Positions 47,205-58,498 of a stretch of DNA of 64,000 nt are shown here, piece after piece. The stretch covers positions 61,001-125,000 of the forward strand of contig JACEEZ010025386.1 of NCBI GenBank assembly GCA_016584305.1. The letters are read 5' to 3'. Source of the stretch: Chionoecetes opilio (taxonomy: Eukaryota; Arthropoda; Malacostraca; Decapoda; Majidae). The number at the start of each line of letters is the position of its first letter. Within the stretch, counting starts at the first letter, position 1. The translations under genes and the position numbers were made by a program. Under the pieces are notes generated by a model. That model worked only from the letters and a program-made list of their open reading frames with translations. It was not told the DNA's origin and made no database searches.

Positions 47205-47470
47205 TGTGGGTATAGATGGATAGAGGATAATTGGTACAGATGGATAGAGGTGGATAAACAGATAGATAAATATGGATATAGATAGATAGATATGGAGATA
47301 GATAGATAGATAGATATGGATATAGATAGATAGATAGATAGATATGGAGATAGATAGATAGATAGATATGGATATAGATAGATAGATAGATATAGATATA
47401 GATAGATAGATAGATTGATCAGATAGATATGGATATAGATAGATAGATAGATAGATAGATCAGTATCACA
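47205..47470. repeat. (GATA)n with tggatata interruptions
   Basis: gatagatagatatggatata units follow the minisatellite directly. Confidence 0.93.
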
Positions 47471-48580
47471 AAAGCATTCAAAGTAGCGGAGTATAAGTAT
47501 CGCAACTCAAGTATCGCTTAAATTTCCCTTGATACTTTAAAAGACGACCTTAAACAAAAGTTTTTCAGCGGCAATGTGCATAGATTTGCGCCTTACTGTC
47601 ATAACAGCTTTCTAGCACACAGAACATTGCGTCATTTATCCATTCAATAAAATAGATCTTTTTTTGACTAATACAGTGTTTTCTTAGGTAGCAAAGTATC
47701 GCAAAGCTAAATTTTTGATATCGCAGTATCGCTGCAATACTATCGCTTTAAGAAAAAAGTATCAGTAGCGGAGTATCGCAGTATTGCGTATCGTTTTAAG
47801 AAAATCCAAAAAAGTAGCGCAGTATCGCGTATCCAACTAGTGGAAAAAATCGCAATGTTATCCACTACAAAAAAAGTATCCAGTTGTTATCGCACTACCA
47901 AAAAAAAGTATCGCAGTATCGTTATCGCACTACCAAAAAAAAGTATCAGTATCGTAGCAGTATCGCAGTATCGTTATCGCACTACCAAAAAAAAGTATCG
48001 CAGTATCGTTATCGCACTACCAAAAAAAGTATCACAATATCGTTATCGCACTACCAAAAAAAGTATCCAGTATCGTTATCGCACTACCAAAAAAAGTATC
48101 AAATCTATGCACTCAAAAAGTATATACGTTATCGCACTACCAAAAAAAAGTATCGCAGTATCGTTATCGCACTACCAAAAAAAAGTATCGCAATATCGTT
48201 ATCGCACTACCAAAAAAAAGTATCGCAGTATCGTTATCGCACTACCAAAAAAAAGTATCGCAGTATCGTTATCGCACTACCAAAAAAAAGTATCGCAATA
48301 TCGTTATCGCACTACCAAAAAAAAGTATTGCAATATCGTTATCGCACTACCAAAAAAAAGTATCGCAATATCGTTATCGCACTACCAAAAAAAAGTATCG
48401 CAATATCGTTATCGCACTACCAAAACAAAGTATCGCAATATCGTTATCGCACTACCAAAAAAAAGTATCGCAATATCGTTATCGCACTACCAAAAAAAAG
48501 TATCGCAATATCGTTATCGCACTACCAAAAAAAAGTATCGCAATATCGTTATCGCACTACCAAAAAAAAGTATCGCGCCC
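47470..48580. repeat. 35-bp tandem array, ~20 units, with degenerate border
   Basis: Unit atcgcactaccaaaaaaaag tatcgcaatatcgtt (47880-48575). The left border (47480-47870) contains scrambled agtatcgc phrases from which the unit may have grown. Confidence 0.93.
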
Positions 48581-48776
48581 ACCTCTGGATACAGATACAC
48601 ATATAGGTCACTGTTCCTAACCCTGTAGTGAAGGCTAAACCAGAACCAAAACAGAAACTATAAAACTATAAAACTCAAACTATAATATACTAATAAATAT
48701 ATAAACTATCAATACTGAAATATATAAATAAACTATTCTATCCCATTGCTATGAGATGCCTATAAATAAATACCTA

Positions 48777-48988
48777 GTAACCCCTTCACGCCCAGATCTT
48801 TCCTTGGCTATATAAAAGTGTCTGTTGTTAGCCATAAAATTACGAAAAGTCACTGAATATACCAAATGAGTTAGTGGACAAGGATACTAAACAGGTCATA
48901 GCTATAAAATGTTGCATAAATTCCCTAAAAATCGTCTAATGGTACCCAAATTACAATGGAAATTATGTTCTGGGCCTCAAGGGGTTAA
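48777..48988 (+). mobile_element. TTAA-flanked MITE, copy 6
   Basis: gtaaccccttcacgcccaga … ctgggcctcaaggggttaa. Same family. Confidence 0.88.
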
Positions 48989-49132
48989 ATACAATTCCTC
49001 AAGCAAAATGAAATCAATTCCTCAAACAAAAACATAGAGGATTAACAGTTAGTATACTCATCTTATTGTTATGAGAAGCCATCAATGGAGTAATGCTGTT
49101 CACTTTGGAGCCCCGGCCACGCATCGATAGGC

Positions 49133-49328
49133 TATGTATAAATACTATAGACATCAATACCTCATGCATAAATACTATAGACATCAATACCTCATGCATA
49201 AATACTATAGACATCAATACCTCATGCATAAATACTATAGACATCAATACCTCATGCATAAATACTATAGACATCAATACCTCATGCATAAATACTATAG
49301 ACATCAATACCTCATGCATAAATAAATA
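49133..49328. repeat. 30-bp tandem array, ~6.5 units
   Basis: Unit catcaatacctcatgcataa atactataga. Both strands are open through it, giving short repetitive frames that are not genes. Confidence 0.95.
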
Positions 49329-49366
49329 TAGACAATAGTACAATGGAGAACAAACCATTAAGTACA

Positions 49367-49822
49367 TTACCGTAGATAACACTATAGTCGCCAGTCACTC
49401 GCCACTGCACTAATGTCGCCAGGCACAATATATTATGAATTTTAGCATCACTACAGACTTTTATGTGCCACTGAAGAGACATGCACAGTAGTTTATATTA
49501 TGTACATCACACTACATGTCTCCAGTGGCAGCCCGTCAGGGTGGCAAGGTTGGTAGAGACGTGAGTTCGCAATGTGCAGCGTCCCTGTGCATTCGGTCAG
49601 CGGTTCGAGTCCGCCTAGTTCGTGCTGACGTGGCGGCGCTTTGTATAGTCAATAACCTTGTAGTTGGTACTTGCAAAGTGTCTAGATAGGATGAAAATCT
49701 TATCTTATCTTATCTCCAGTGGCACATCAAAGTCTGTAGTGATGCTATAATTCGTAATATATTGTGCCTGGCGACATTAGTATAGTGGCAAGTGACTGGC
49801 GAATATAGTGTTAGCTACGGTA
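49367..49822. mobile_element. foldback MITE, copy 3, with a SINE inserted in its loop
   Basis: The two halves (49367-49530 and 49713-49822) are inverted copies: taccgtagataacactatag and gtcgccagtcac at one end, gtgactggcgaatatagtgt and tagctacggta at the other. A tRNA-derived SINE (49531-49712) sits between them, flanked by a perfect 12-base duplication. Confidence 0.9.
49531..49712 (+). mobile_element. tRNA-derived SINE, family 4, full length with 12-bp TSD
   Basis: B box GGTTCGAGTCC at 49602-49612, A-box-like tggcaaggttggtagag, and a body ending tagtcaataaccttgtagtt … and (cttat)n. It is flanked on both sides by tctccagtggca (49519-49530 and 49713-49724), a perfect 12-base target duplication. 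The 3' half recurs at 24893-24955. Confidence 0.88.
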
Positions 49823-49913
49823 GAAGGGTTGTAATGACTGGAATATATCATTGCCTTATTATTTCACATTTCTCATATCTCAGTGGTATTGCCTTGCTTG
49901 TCATAATATACAG

Positions 49914-50028
49914 TACAGTAAAACCTCGCGTATTCGGACACTCATTATTCGGACTTTGACATTATTCAGACCTCCTCCTTTTTTTTTTTTTTTTTTTTTT
50001 TTTAGGGGTCGAAATTTCTCTATACACC

Positions 50029-50071
<43 letters not shown>

Positions 50072-50167
50072 TATCCCCCCATATATAATCACCCCATTAT
50101 TCGGATCCTTGCATTACTCGGACCACTCCTTGGCCCAATTAGTCCGGATATGAGAGGTTTTACTGTA
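49914..50167 (+). mobile_element. pogo/Tigger-like MITE, copy 2
   Basis: tacagtaaaacctcgcgtat and atatgagaggttttactgta form TIRs with TA ends. The interior has attcggac phrases and two long T-runs (about 49978-50003 and 50031-50069). Confidence 0.88.
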
Positions 50168-50256
50168 TACCAAAGGCCATCTTAAATACCTGGTAATTTC
50201 CTATATCAATGTACAGTAGTATTATATGCGCTTCTGTGCTGTAGAGGCGCCTCCGT

Positions 50257-50545
50257 GTCGCCTCCGTGGTGTAGTGGTTGGCGCGTCTACCTACAAATCT
50301 GCGGGCCTGGGTTAGAATCCCGGCCAGGGCAGTCGGCGTGCAGCCCAACCAGCAGTTCATCCTTCCTTTCAGGGATAGTTGAAAAGTGGGTACCTGGGGA
50401 AACCTGGGGAAACCTGGGGAAGGTAACTGTGGTAACCCAGATGGCACACTAGCCCTGTGTCCCGGGGTACCACAGGCTCAAGGGTTAATGCCACGGAGAT
50501 GAGCACCGAGGCCACGCTTAGCTTAGTGCAAGCCCCCATCTTTAC
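50257..50545 (+). mobile_element. tRNA-derived SINE, family 2, copy 2
   Basis: gtcgcctccgtggtgtagtg and a mutated B box (gggttagaatccc) head the same ~280-base body as at 5493. The phrase cctggggaaa is triplicated at about 50395-50420. Confidence 0.85.
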
Positions 50546-51057
50546 CTTTACGTATCATTATCTACGGTTACTACAGCTATTACTAGTCGTCAATCTGTAA
50601 CTATATATAGCATCCATGACATTCAATTATTTATCAACACAAAGAGGCTGTTGTTTATAATCATCTGTTAGTAAGACCCCCATTCTGTACCTTGACCTAT
50701 GCACAGCTGGGCACGAAATACATGGAATGTATTTAAATACTAAATACTAAATACATGGGAGAAATGTATTTAAATACTAAATACTAAATACATCAATTGT
50801 ATTTAAATACATTTGTAAATACATTTTAAATACACACAAATTTTAACATGTCCGAAAAAAATGAATTTCTTTAGGATTTCCTTAGATTTTGCATTTCCTT
50901 AGAAATTTCCTTCTCAGGCCTAAATTTCCTTGAAATCAGGACATTTCCTTGCCATTGGAAACACTAGTTCACTGTAACATCAGGATTGCCAGATAGTTGG
51001 GCGGGTTTATGGCCAAATACAATTAATTTACCTGAGTATAATTTTATATGTTGTGTA

Positions 51058-51108
51058 TACCGTAAAAACACTATAGTCGCCACTGCACTAATGTCGCCAG
51101 GTGCCATA
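51058..51108. mobile_element. foldback MITE, half copy
   Basis: taccgtaaaaacactatagt cgccactgcactaatgtcgc followed by caggtgccatata corresponds to the left half of the 49367 element, then ends in an (AG)n tract. Confidence 0.65.
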
Positions 51109-52257
51109 TAAGGAATATGAGAGAGAGAGAGAGATAGACAGACAGACGGAGAGAGAGAGATACAATCCTTCAGAGTCCTTCACAGGCCTCTTCGCTACTT
51201 CACGCATCCTACAGGAGTCATGGTAGGGCATTAGAAGTCCCACAGGATTGCTATAGTATTCCTAGGTTTTTATAAGTACTTTGACAATCGCTTTGTATAC
51301 AATCCTTCAGAGTCCTTCACGGGCCTCTTCACTCCTTCACGTATCCTACAGGAGTCATGAGAGGGCATTAGAAGTCCCACAGGATTACTATAGTATTCCT
51401 AGGTTTTTATAAGTACACTTTGACAATTGCATGGGTGGCTCAAATAGGGATTAATAATACTAATACTAATACTGAAAATACTAATACTGATCATTGTATT
51501 GAAGTAATGATTAATCTAGCAATGCCTAGCATATTGTTATGTCTTGTAGTAAGTTTTGTCTAATTTGTGGTTTTTAAGGAATATCTGGAAGTATCATGTC
51601 ATTGTGAATTGGCTGAAATAGGGACTTCTAATCATTGTAACTGAAAACTGACTCCAGATTCGTGTTCAACATGCCCGATAACTGCTAGCAACTAATTTTC
51701 AAGTAAATCTATTTTTCAAAAAATATTGCAAATTTTGCAAGGTGTATGCCTTGATTTTTTTAGAAAATCACGTTTTTTTCAATAACTAAAAAACTATGGC
51801 AGATAAATGCAACATGAATAGATAAGTAAATATGAAACAGATCAAGGGTTATCATTTGGCGTAAAGCAAAAAAATATTGATTGGTAAATAACCGAGAAAA
51901 TAGCATATTTGTACATTTATACAAAATATCAATTTTCTCGACAACCATGAGGTGTTTTGAACAACCGATTACTGCCTCATGTAGAACACCTCAAGACGAA
52001 CCTTTGTTACTTCCATAAGATTTTTACAACTCATAGTTTTGTGGCAAAATAACAAAAACATTGATCGTCGACAATTTTGGAATATTTTTGAGCAGCCAGA
52101 AATCCGAAAATATTTTGTTCACTAGATATGTGGAAATGCCGGGGATACAATTGTAGATCCATCCATTTACAATGACTTTTGATGGCAAGTGTGGCTGTGT
52201 GGGAAATAAGTTGTGAGCTGAACGCGTTATAGTAAATATATAAGTTTATACTGTACA

Positions 52258-52330
52258 GGAACTACCTCGTGTAGGTCTCACGGCCTCCTGTAGCTTCCTT
52301 ATTTTCTTCTGTTCTTATGTTCTTACATTT
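52258..52330 (+). mobile_element. solo LINE 3' tail
   Basis: caggaactacctcgtgtagg … cctcctgtagcttccttatt ending in ttcttctgttcttatgttct; same family as 27191, no coding part. It is nested inside the hAT-like element at 50702-52525. Confidence 0.7.
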
Positions 52331-52653
52331 ACTGATAAAAAAGTATTTAAATTTTTATATTAAATGTATTTAAATACAATGTACGTATTTAAATACTCAT
52401 AAAAGTATTTAAATACTGTATTTAAATACATGACAACTAATGTATTTATAAATACATTTCTAAATACACAAATGTATTTAAATACGTATTTAAATACAAT
52501 TGCATTTAAATACTGCCCAGCTCTGTACCTATGTAGTATTGTGAAGCCCTCTCGCCAAGGTGTGTGGGGAGGCCTGGCATACCACATACACCCCACCTCC
52601 CTTCCTCCTTCCACCATTAAGACCTCAAATTAAGACCTATCTGTACCTGTACC

Positions 52654-53306
52654 CAGTGGCGGCTCGTGATAAAATAAAAGGGGGGACTGCAGCTTCACAC
52701 AACAGAAGGATACATAAATTTTACCTATCTCAGGTATGAGTTGTACGTAGTTGATGTTCACGGATTTCAGGGCATGGTAGTAGTGGTGGTGGTAGAAGGG
52801 ATGGTGGTGGTAGAAGGGATGGTGGTGGTAGTAGTGGTGGTGGTAGAAGGGATGGTCGGGGTGGTAGTGTTGGCAGTAGAGGGGATGGCTGAGGTGGTGA
52901 TGGTAGAATTACAGTATTACTTGAAAATAAAGTCACGTACCGCTTGATTTTGCCGCCGCCCGCCGTCACTATGCACACCGTTTACACGCACTGGCTGGGG
53001 ACGAGACTAAAAGCTGGGGGACGAGACTAATAAGCTGGCTCGGCTGCAGCTCTTGGCGTTGACAAGGGGCGCGGCGGCAGCACAGACATGAATCGTACAG
53101 CAAATATGAACGTAACTTACATTTAGGTCTGGTTTTAATGAAAATTCACTTAGTAACGTATTGAAAATAACCTATAATGACTTTTTATTATGATATATTT
53201 GTTAGTAGTGTATCAATTCTGCTGTGTCTCTAAAGACATCATACACCTGGCAGTGAGTGTCTGGGGGTGCTGCAGCTCCGCAGCCCTATGCCACGAGCCG
53301 CCACTG
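52654..53306. mobile_element. 653-bp hAT-type MITE with perfect 8-bp TSD
   Basis: Termini CAGTGGCGGCTCGTG … CACGAGCCGCCACTG are a perfect 15-base TIR. cctgtacc is present immediately before (52646-52653) and after (53307-53314). The interior has a ggtggtggtagaagggatgg repeat (52775-52900) and no transposase. Confidence 0.92.
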
Positions 53307-53429
53307 CCTGTACCTATGTAGTGACAGTGGACCCTCGATTTAACGGACCTCGGTTTAACGGATTTCGGATTTAACGGATTCCATTCGCTACTGGACAAGC
53401 GTTCTGAACCCTTCAAAAAGTCCGCTGCT

Positions 53430-54345
53430 TGAAGAATGTGTCTGTTAGGTCAGAGCTTCAATGTAAAATGTGTCCGTTAGGTCAGAGCTTCAATGTAAAA
53501 TGTGTCTGTTAGGTCAGAGCTTCAATGTAAAATGTGTCCGTTAGGTCAGAGCTTCAATGTAAAATGTGTCTGTTAGGTCAGAGCTTCAATGTAAAATGTG
53601 TCCGTTAGGTCAGAGCTTCAATGTAAAATGTGTCCGTTAGGTCAGAGCTTCAATGTAAAATGTGTCCGTTAGGTCAGAGCTTCAATGTAAAATGTGTCCG
53701 TTAGGTCAGAGCTTCAATGTAAAATGTGTCCGTTAGGTCAGAGCTTCAATGTAAAATGTGTCCGTTAGGTCAGAGCTTCAATGTAAAATGTGTCTGCTAG
53801 GTCAGAGCTTCAATGTAAAATGTGTCCGTTAGGTCAGAGCTTCAATGTAAACTGTGTCCGTTAGGTCAGAGCTTCAATGTAAAATGTGTCCGTTAGGTCA
53901 GAGCTTCAATGTAAAATGTGTCCGCTAGGTCAGAGCTTCAATGTAAAATGTGTCCGTAGGTCAGAGCTTCAATGTAAAATGTGTCCGTTAGGTCAGAGCT
54001 TCAATGTAAAATGTGTCCGTTAGGTCAGAGCTTCAATGTAAAATGTGTCCGTTAGGTCAGAGCTTCAATGTAAAATGTGTCCGCTAGGTCAGAGCTTCAA
54101 TGTAAAATGTGTCCGTTAGGTCAGAGCTTCAATGTAAAATGTGTCCGTTAGGTCAGAGCTTCAATGTAAAATGTGTCCGTTAGGTCAGAGCTTCAATGTA
54201 AAATGTGTCCGTTAGGTCAGAGCTTCAATGTAAAATGTGTCCGTTAGGTCAGAGCTTCAATGTAAAATGTGTCCGTTAGGTCAGAGCTTCAATGTAAAAT
54301 GTGTCCGTTAGGTCAGAGCTTCAATGTAAAATGTGTCCGAGCAGC
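53430..54345. repeat. 32-bp tandem array, ~29 units
   Basis: Unit tgtgtccgttaggtcagagc ttcaatgtaaaa with few variants (ctg/ccg, tta/cta). Confidence 0.95.
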
Positions 54346-54528
54346 ACAGTGTTCTTGCCAAATCCAGCATGTAGCGCCAGTAACTGTCTGCCTCCCAACC
54401 TAGCTACTCTGGTTGTATTTGTGATTATTTCTCATTTATTTCACTATTTTTCCTGTGTTTTCTATATTTTCACACCCCCGGGAAAATACCCTCGCACTGA
54501 CGGACCACTTCTCCCCTCTTTTAGCCTG

Positions 54529-54740
54529 TTAACCCCTTCACGCCCAGATCTTTCCTTTGCTATATAAATTAGTCTGTTGTTAGCTATAAAATTATGAAAT
54601 CTAACTGAATATACCAAATTAGTTAGTGGACAAGGATACTAAACAGGTCATAGCTATAAAATATTGCTTATAGTCACTAACAATCGTGTAATGGTACCCA
54701 AATTATAATGGAAATTACGTTCTGGGCTTCAAGGGGTTAA
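54529..54740 (+). mobile_element. TTAA-flanked MITE, copy 7, inserted in the TIR of another transposon
   Basis: ttaaccccttcacgcccaga … gggcttcaaggggttaa with TTAA at both ends. Immediately right is atcgagggtcaactg, the terminus of the pogo-like element (53325-54755), so the insertion used the TTAA within that terminus. Confidence 0.9.
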
Positions 54741-54839
54741 ATCGAGGGTCAACTGTATTGTGAAGCCCTCTCGCCAAGGTGTAGGGAGTCCAGCCAGCAT
54801 ATTCCGGCCTGTTCTCTATGCGAGTATGTGGCGTTTACT

Positions 54840-55875
54840 CTTCAACACATTAGGTTAGGTTATGTTAGGTTACAGATAGGGTAGGTTAAGGTTTCCTAGG
54901 TTACGGATAGGGTAGGTTAAGGTTTCCTAGGTTACGGATAGGGTAGGTTAAGTTTTCCTAGGTTACGGATAGGGTAGGTTAAGGTTTCCTAGGTTACGGA
55001 TAGGGTAGGTTAAGGTTTCCTAGGTTACGGATAGGGTAGGTTAAGGTTTCCTAGGTTACGGATAGGGTAGGTTAAGGTTTCCTAGGTTACGGATAGGGTA
55101 GGTTAAGGTTTCCTAGGTTATGGATAGGGTAGGTTAAGGTTTCCTAGGTTACGGATAGGGTAGGTTAAGGTTTCCTAGGTTACGGATAGGGTAGGTTAAG
55201 GTTTCCTAGGTTACGGATAGGGTAGGTTAAGGTTTCCTAGGTTATGGATAGGGTAGGTTAAGGTTTCCTAGGTTACGGAGAGGGTAGGTTAAGGTTTCCT
55301 AGGTTATGGATAGGGTAGTTAAGGTTTCCTAGGTTACGGATAGGGTAGGTTAAGGTTTCCTAGGTTATGGATAGGGTAGGTTAAGGTTTCCTAGGTTACG
55401 GATAGGGTAGGTTAAGGTTTCCTAGGTTACGGATAGGGTAAGTTAAGTTTTCCTAGGTTACGGATAGGGTAGGTTAAGGTTTCCTAGGTTAAGGATAGGG
55501 TAGGTTAAGGTTTCCTAGGTTACGGATAGGGTAGGTTAAGGTTTCCTAGGTTACGGATAGGGTAGGTTAAGGTTTCCTAGGTACGGATAGGGTAGGTTAA
55601 GGTTTCCTAGGTTACGGATAGGGTAGGTTAAGGTTTCCTAGGTTACGGATAGGGTAGGTTAAGGTTTCCTAGGTTACGGATAGGGTAGGTTAAGGTTTCC
55701 TAGGTTATGGATAGGGTAGGTTAAGGTTTCCTAGGTTACGGATAGGGTAGGTTAAGGTTTCCTAGGTTATGGATAGGGTAGGTTAAGGTTTCCTAGGTTA
55801 TGGATAGGGTAGGTTAAGGTTTCCTAGGTTACGGATAGGGTAGGTTAAGGTTTCCTAGGTTACGGATAGGGTAGC
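54840..55875. repeat. 31-bp tandem array, ~32 units
   Basis: Unit ggttaaggtttcctaggtta cggatagggta. The start (54850-54880) shows ttaggttatgttaggtta, i.e. TTAGG-like sequence from which it may derive. Confidence 0.95.
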
Positions 55876-55879
55876 TTAA

Positions 55880-56190
55880 GCAGAAACATGATATTGAGAA
55901 GAATATTTTGTGGAAATATTCTGGAAATGAAGATCACAGAGAGTATTGCAGAAACATGATATTGAGAAGAAGATTTTGTGGTAATATTCTGGAAATGAAA
56001 ACCCCAGAGTATTGCAAAAATATGATATTGAGAAGAAGTATTGAGAAGAATAATATTTTGCGGTAATATTCTGGAAATGAAGATCACAGAGAGTATTGCA
56101 GAAACATAATATTGAGAAGAAGTATTGAGAAGAAGATTTTGTGGTAGTAAATATACTGGAAATTAAAATATTATAGAGTAGGCCTATTGC
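55880..56190. repeat. ~90-bp imperfect repeat, ~3.5 units
   Basis: Units share gcagaaacatgatattgaga agaatattttgtgg(a/t)aat attctggaaatga. Noncoding. Confidence 0.8.
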
Positions 56191-56194
56191 AAAA

Positions 56195-57012
56195 AACGTG
56201 TTACCATAAAAACCTTGTTACTATAAAAACCTTGTTACCATAAAACCCTTGTTACCATAAAAACCTTGTTACCATAAAACCCTTGTTACCATAAAAACCT
56301 TGTTACCATAAAACCCTTGTTACCATAAAAACCTTGTTACCATAAAACCCTTGTTACCATAAAAACCTTGTTACCATAAAACCCTTGTTACCATAAAAAC
56401 CTTGTTACTATAAAACCCTTGTTACCATAAAAACCTTGTTACCATAAAACCCTTGTTACCATAAAAACCTTGTTACCATAAAACCCTTGTTACCATAAAA
56501 ACCTTGTTACCATAAAACCCTTGTTACCATAAAACCCTTGTTACCATAAAAACCTTGTTACCATAAAAACCTTGTTACCATAAAAACCTTGTTACCATAA
56601 AACCCTTGTTACCATAAAAACCTTGTTACCATAAAACCCTTGTTACCATAAAAACCTTGTTACCATAAAACCCTTGTTACCATAAAAACCTTGTTACCAT
56701 AAAACCCTTGTTACCATAAAAACCTTGTTACCATAAAACCCTTGTTACCATAAAAACCTTGTTACCATAAAACCCTTGTTACCATAAAAACCTTGTTACC
56801 ATAAAACCCTTGTTACCATAAAACCCTTGTTACCATAAAAACCTTGTTACCATAAAAACCTTGTTACCATAAAAACCTTGTTACCATAAAACCCTTGTTA
56901 CCATAAAAACCTTGTTACCATAAAAACCTTGTTACCATAAAACCCTTCTTACCATAAAACCCTTGTTACCATAAAAACCTTGTTACCATAAAACCCTTGT
57001 TACCATAAAACC
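56195..57012. repeat. 17-bp tandem array, ~48 units
   Basis: Alternating aaccttgttaccataaa and acccttgttaccataaa; a higher-order alternation of A- and C-variants is visible. Confidence 0.95.
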
Positions 57013-57101
57013 CGTCGATCAGTCTATTAAACCTCACCTTTGCAGCAATCTGGGAGCACCCACTTCACCTGTAACAACAACACTAACAACAACTACAACA
57101 C

Positions 57102-57141
<40 letters not shown>

Positions 57142-57475
57142 GTGGGTAATAATAATAGAAGGATTTAAAATTCTGCATTTCCCAACCTGGGGGGAAATTT
57201 CAGGATTCTAAGGGGGAAATTTATCCTGAAGGACATCAAAATTACTAGCATTTAGTCGGCAAAAAAGTCTCTTAGAATGTGGCTATTGACTTTTCTTCAG
57301 GTATCTATACATATAGATTATAGAGGATAGTGTCTATATACCTGTATTATTAAGCAAGTAACTGTTGTGTTTTGGCTACTTTTTCCTTATCCACAACTCC
57401 ACATGAAGGGGGAAATCCAGATGGTTGGACTGGTTGTAGGGGAAACCACAGAACAAAGGTTGGGAGCCACTGGTT
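57013..57475. other. unique sequence with (AAT)n
   Basis: (AAT)n at 57100-57140; gggggaaattt and aaagggggaaatcc phrases resemble transposon-like termini, but no second end was matched. No gene seen. Confidence 0.4.
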
Positions 57476-57479
57476 TAAA

Positions 57480-57511
57480 GGAAGAAAAAGACTACTACAG
57501 TATAGTGCTTG

Positions 57512-57544
<33 letters not shown>

Positions 57545-57578
57545 AAATGAAGAAAAAGACTACTACAGTATATTGCTT

Positions 57579-57616
<38 letters not shown>

Positions 57617-57651
57617 AAATGAAGAAAAAGACTACTACAGTATATTGCTTG

Positions 57652-57684
<33 letters not shown>

Positions 57685-57719
57685 AAAGGAAGAAAAAGAC
57701 TACTACAGTATATTGCTTG

Positions 57720-57751
<32 letters not shown>

Positions 57752-57860
57752 GTGTGTGTGTGTGTGTGTTATTTAAATGAAGAAAAAGAGTACTACAGTA
57801 TATTGCTTGGTGTGTGTGTGTGTGTGTGTGTGTTATTTAAATGAAGAAAAAGAGTACAGT
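57480..57860. repeat. ~70-90-bp tandem unit: (GT)n plus gaagaaaaagactactacag
   Basis: Five units, each a (GT)n tract, ttatttaaatgaagaaaaag actactacagtatattgctt gg. Confidence 0.93.
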
Positions 57861-58008
57861 CATTGAAGAAGAAAACAATAGGTACAATAATTATAGGAGA
57901 AGAAGAATAGGAAAAGAAGAGACATATAAAAAAATTGAGACATTCAATAATTGTATTGAATGAATACTGTAGCTACATGTGTGTGTGTATTGTAATCGTA
58001 GCTACACC

Positions 58009-58345
58009 ACTGCTCACCAGGTCTTCATTTCCACACCTGCCATCCCACACGTGTCAGCTTGTCCCATCATCACCACACACACCTGTAGAGGATGCAAGGT
58101 CCCACCAGGTAACACCACCCCCACCACCCCACTCAACACCTCGCGTCCTGGTGTTCCCTGGGGCTGTCATCCTTCACACACCCGCGTTAGGTGGCCACAG
58201 TAGACAGCGGAGGATAACAGGAGACAATCGATACACAGATGTTGCCAATAGCCTGTGTTGGTGCCGGGACGCATGGTGAATGTGTGTGTGTGTGTTTATA
58301 TACGCGAGGGCTGGAAGGAGAGGAGCAGGGATGGAGAATGAGGGG
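58009..58345 (-). repeat. duplicated peptide-gene locus, copy A
   Basis: Matches 59766-60235 in order and orientation: tgctcaccaggtcttcattt, ctgtagaggatgcaaggtcc, aacacctcgcgtc, gggacgcatggtgaatgtg and the TATA region. The copies differ by (CA)n length, and the coding centre is unrelated or heavily diverged. Confidence 0.8.
58160..58274 (-). pseudogene. decayed tandem copy of the small peptide gene
   Basis: The ATG at 58272-58274 and the first codons (MRPGT) correspond to MRPCT of the 60168 gene. The surrounding TATA-containing promoter and downstream flank (about 58009-58160, matching 59766-59935) are close duplicates. The coding part, however, has lost the signal peptide and the Cys loop and stops after about 34 codons. 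It is a pseudogene or a strongly diverged paralogue. Confidence 0.55.
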
Positions 58346-58445
58346 TGGAGGGGGAGGGGAAAGGCTGCTGGAAAAACCTGAAGGCGGGGAGAAGGGGAAA
58401 AAATGAAGGAGGGAGGAGTCAAAACAAGATTTCAGGAGAGAGAAA

Positions 58446-58449
58446 AAAG

Positions 58450-58496
<47 letters not shown>
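58446..58496. repeat. poly(T) tract next to LINE fragment
   Basis: About 50 T, then catcacaaaggactggccaa; this is the poly(A) side of the minus-strand LINE copy. Confidence 0.85.

Positions 58497-58498
<2 letters not shown>

Larger units (their letters stand above)
50702..52525. mobile_element. hAT-like nonautonomous element with TATTTAAATAC arrays at both ends
   Basis: The left end cacagctgggcacgaaatac and the right end gtatttaaatactgcccagctctg are inverted (CASAGCTGGGCA). gacctatg (50694-50701) and tacctatg (52526-52533) are a 7/8 target duplication. Palindromic gtatttaaatac motifs crowd both ends (50728-50835, 52340-52515). The interior has no coding signal and holds the half MITE (51058), a ~180-bp duplicated phrase (51163-51280 / 51290-51415) and a LINE tail (52258). 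Confidence 0.75.
53325..54755. mobile_element. pogo-like element expanded by a 32-bp tandem array
   Basis: cagtggaccctcgatttaac at the left and ttaaatcgagggtcaactg at the right are imperfect TIRs of the 'ACCCTCGATTTAACGGA' type. Inside, 53430-54345 is a 32-bp array, and MITE copy 7 lies in the right terminus. Confidence 0.75.

Noticed and set aside
49093..49382. repetitive short frames on both strands (INTIDINTSC; FMHEVLMSIV)
   Set aside because: Products of the 30-bp array, whose unit length is a multiple of three.
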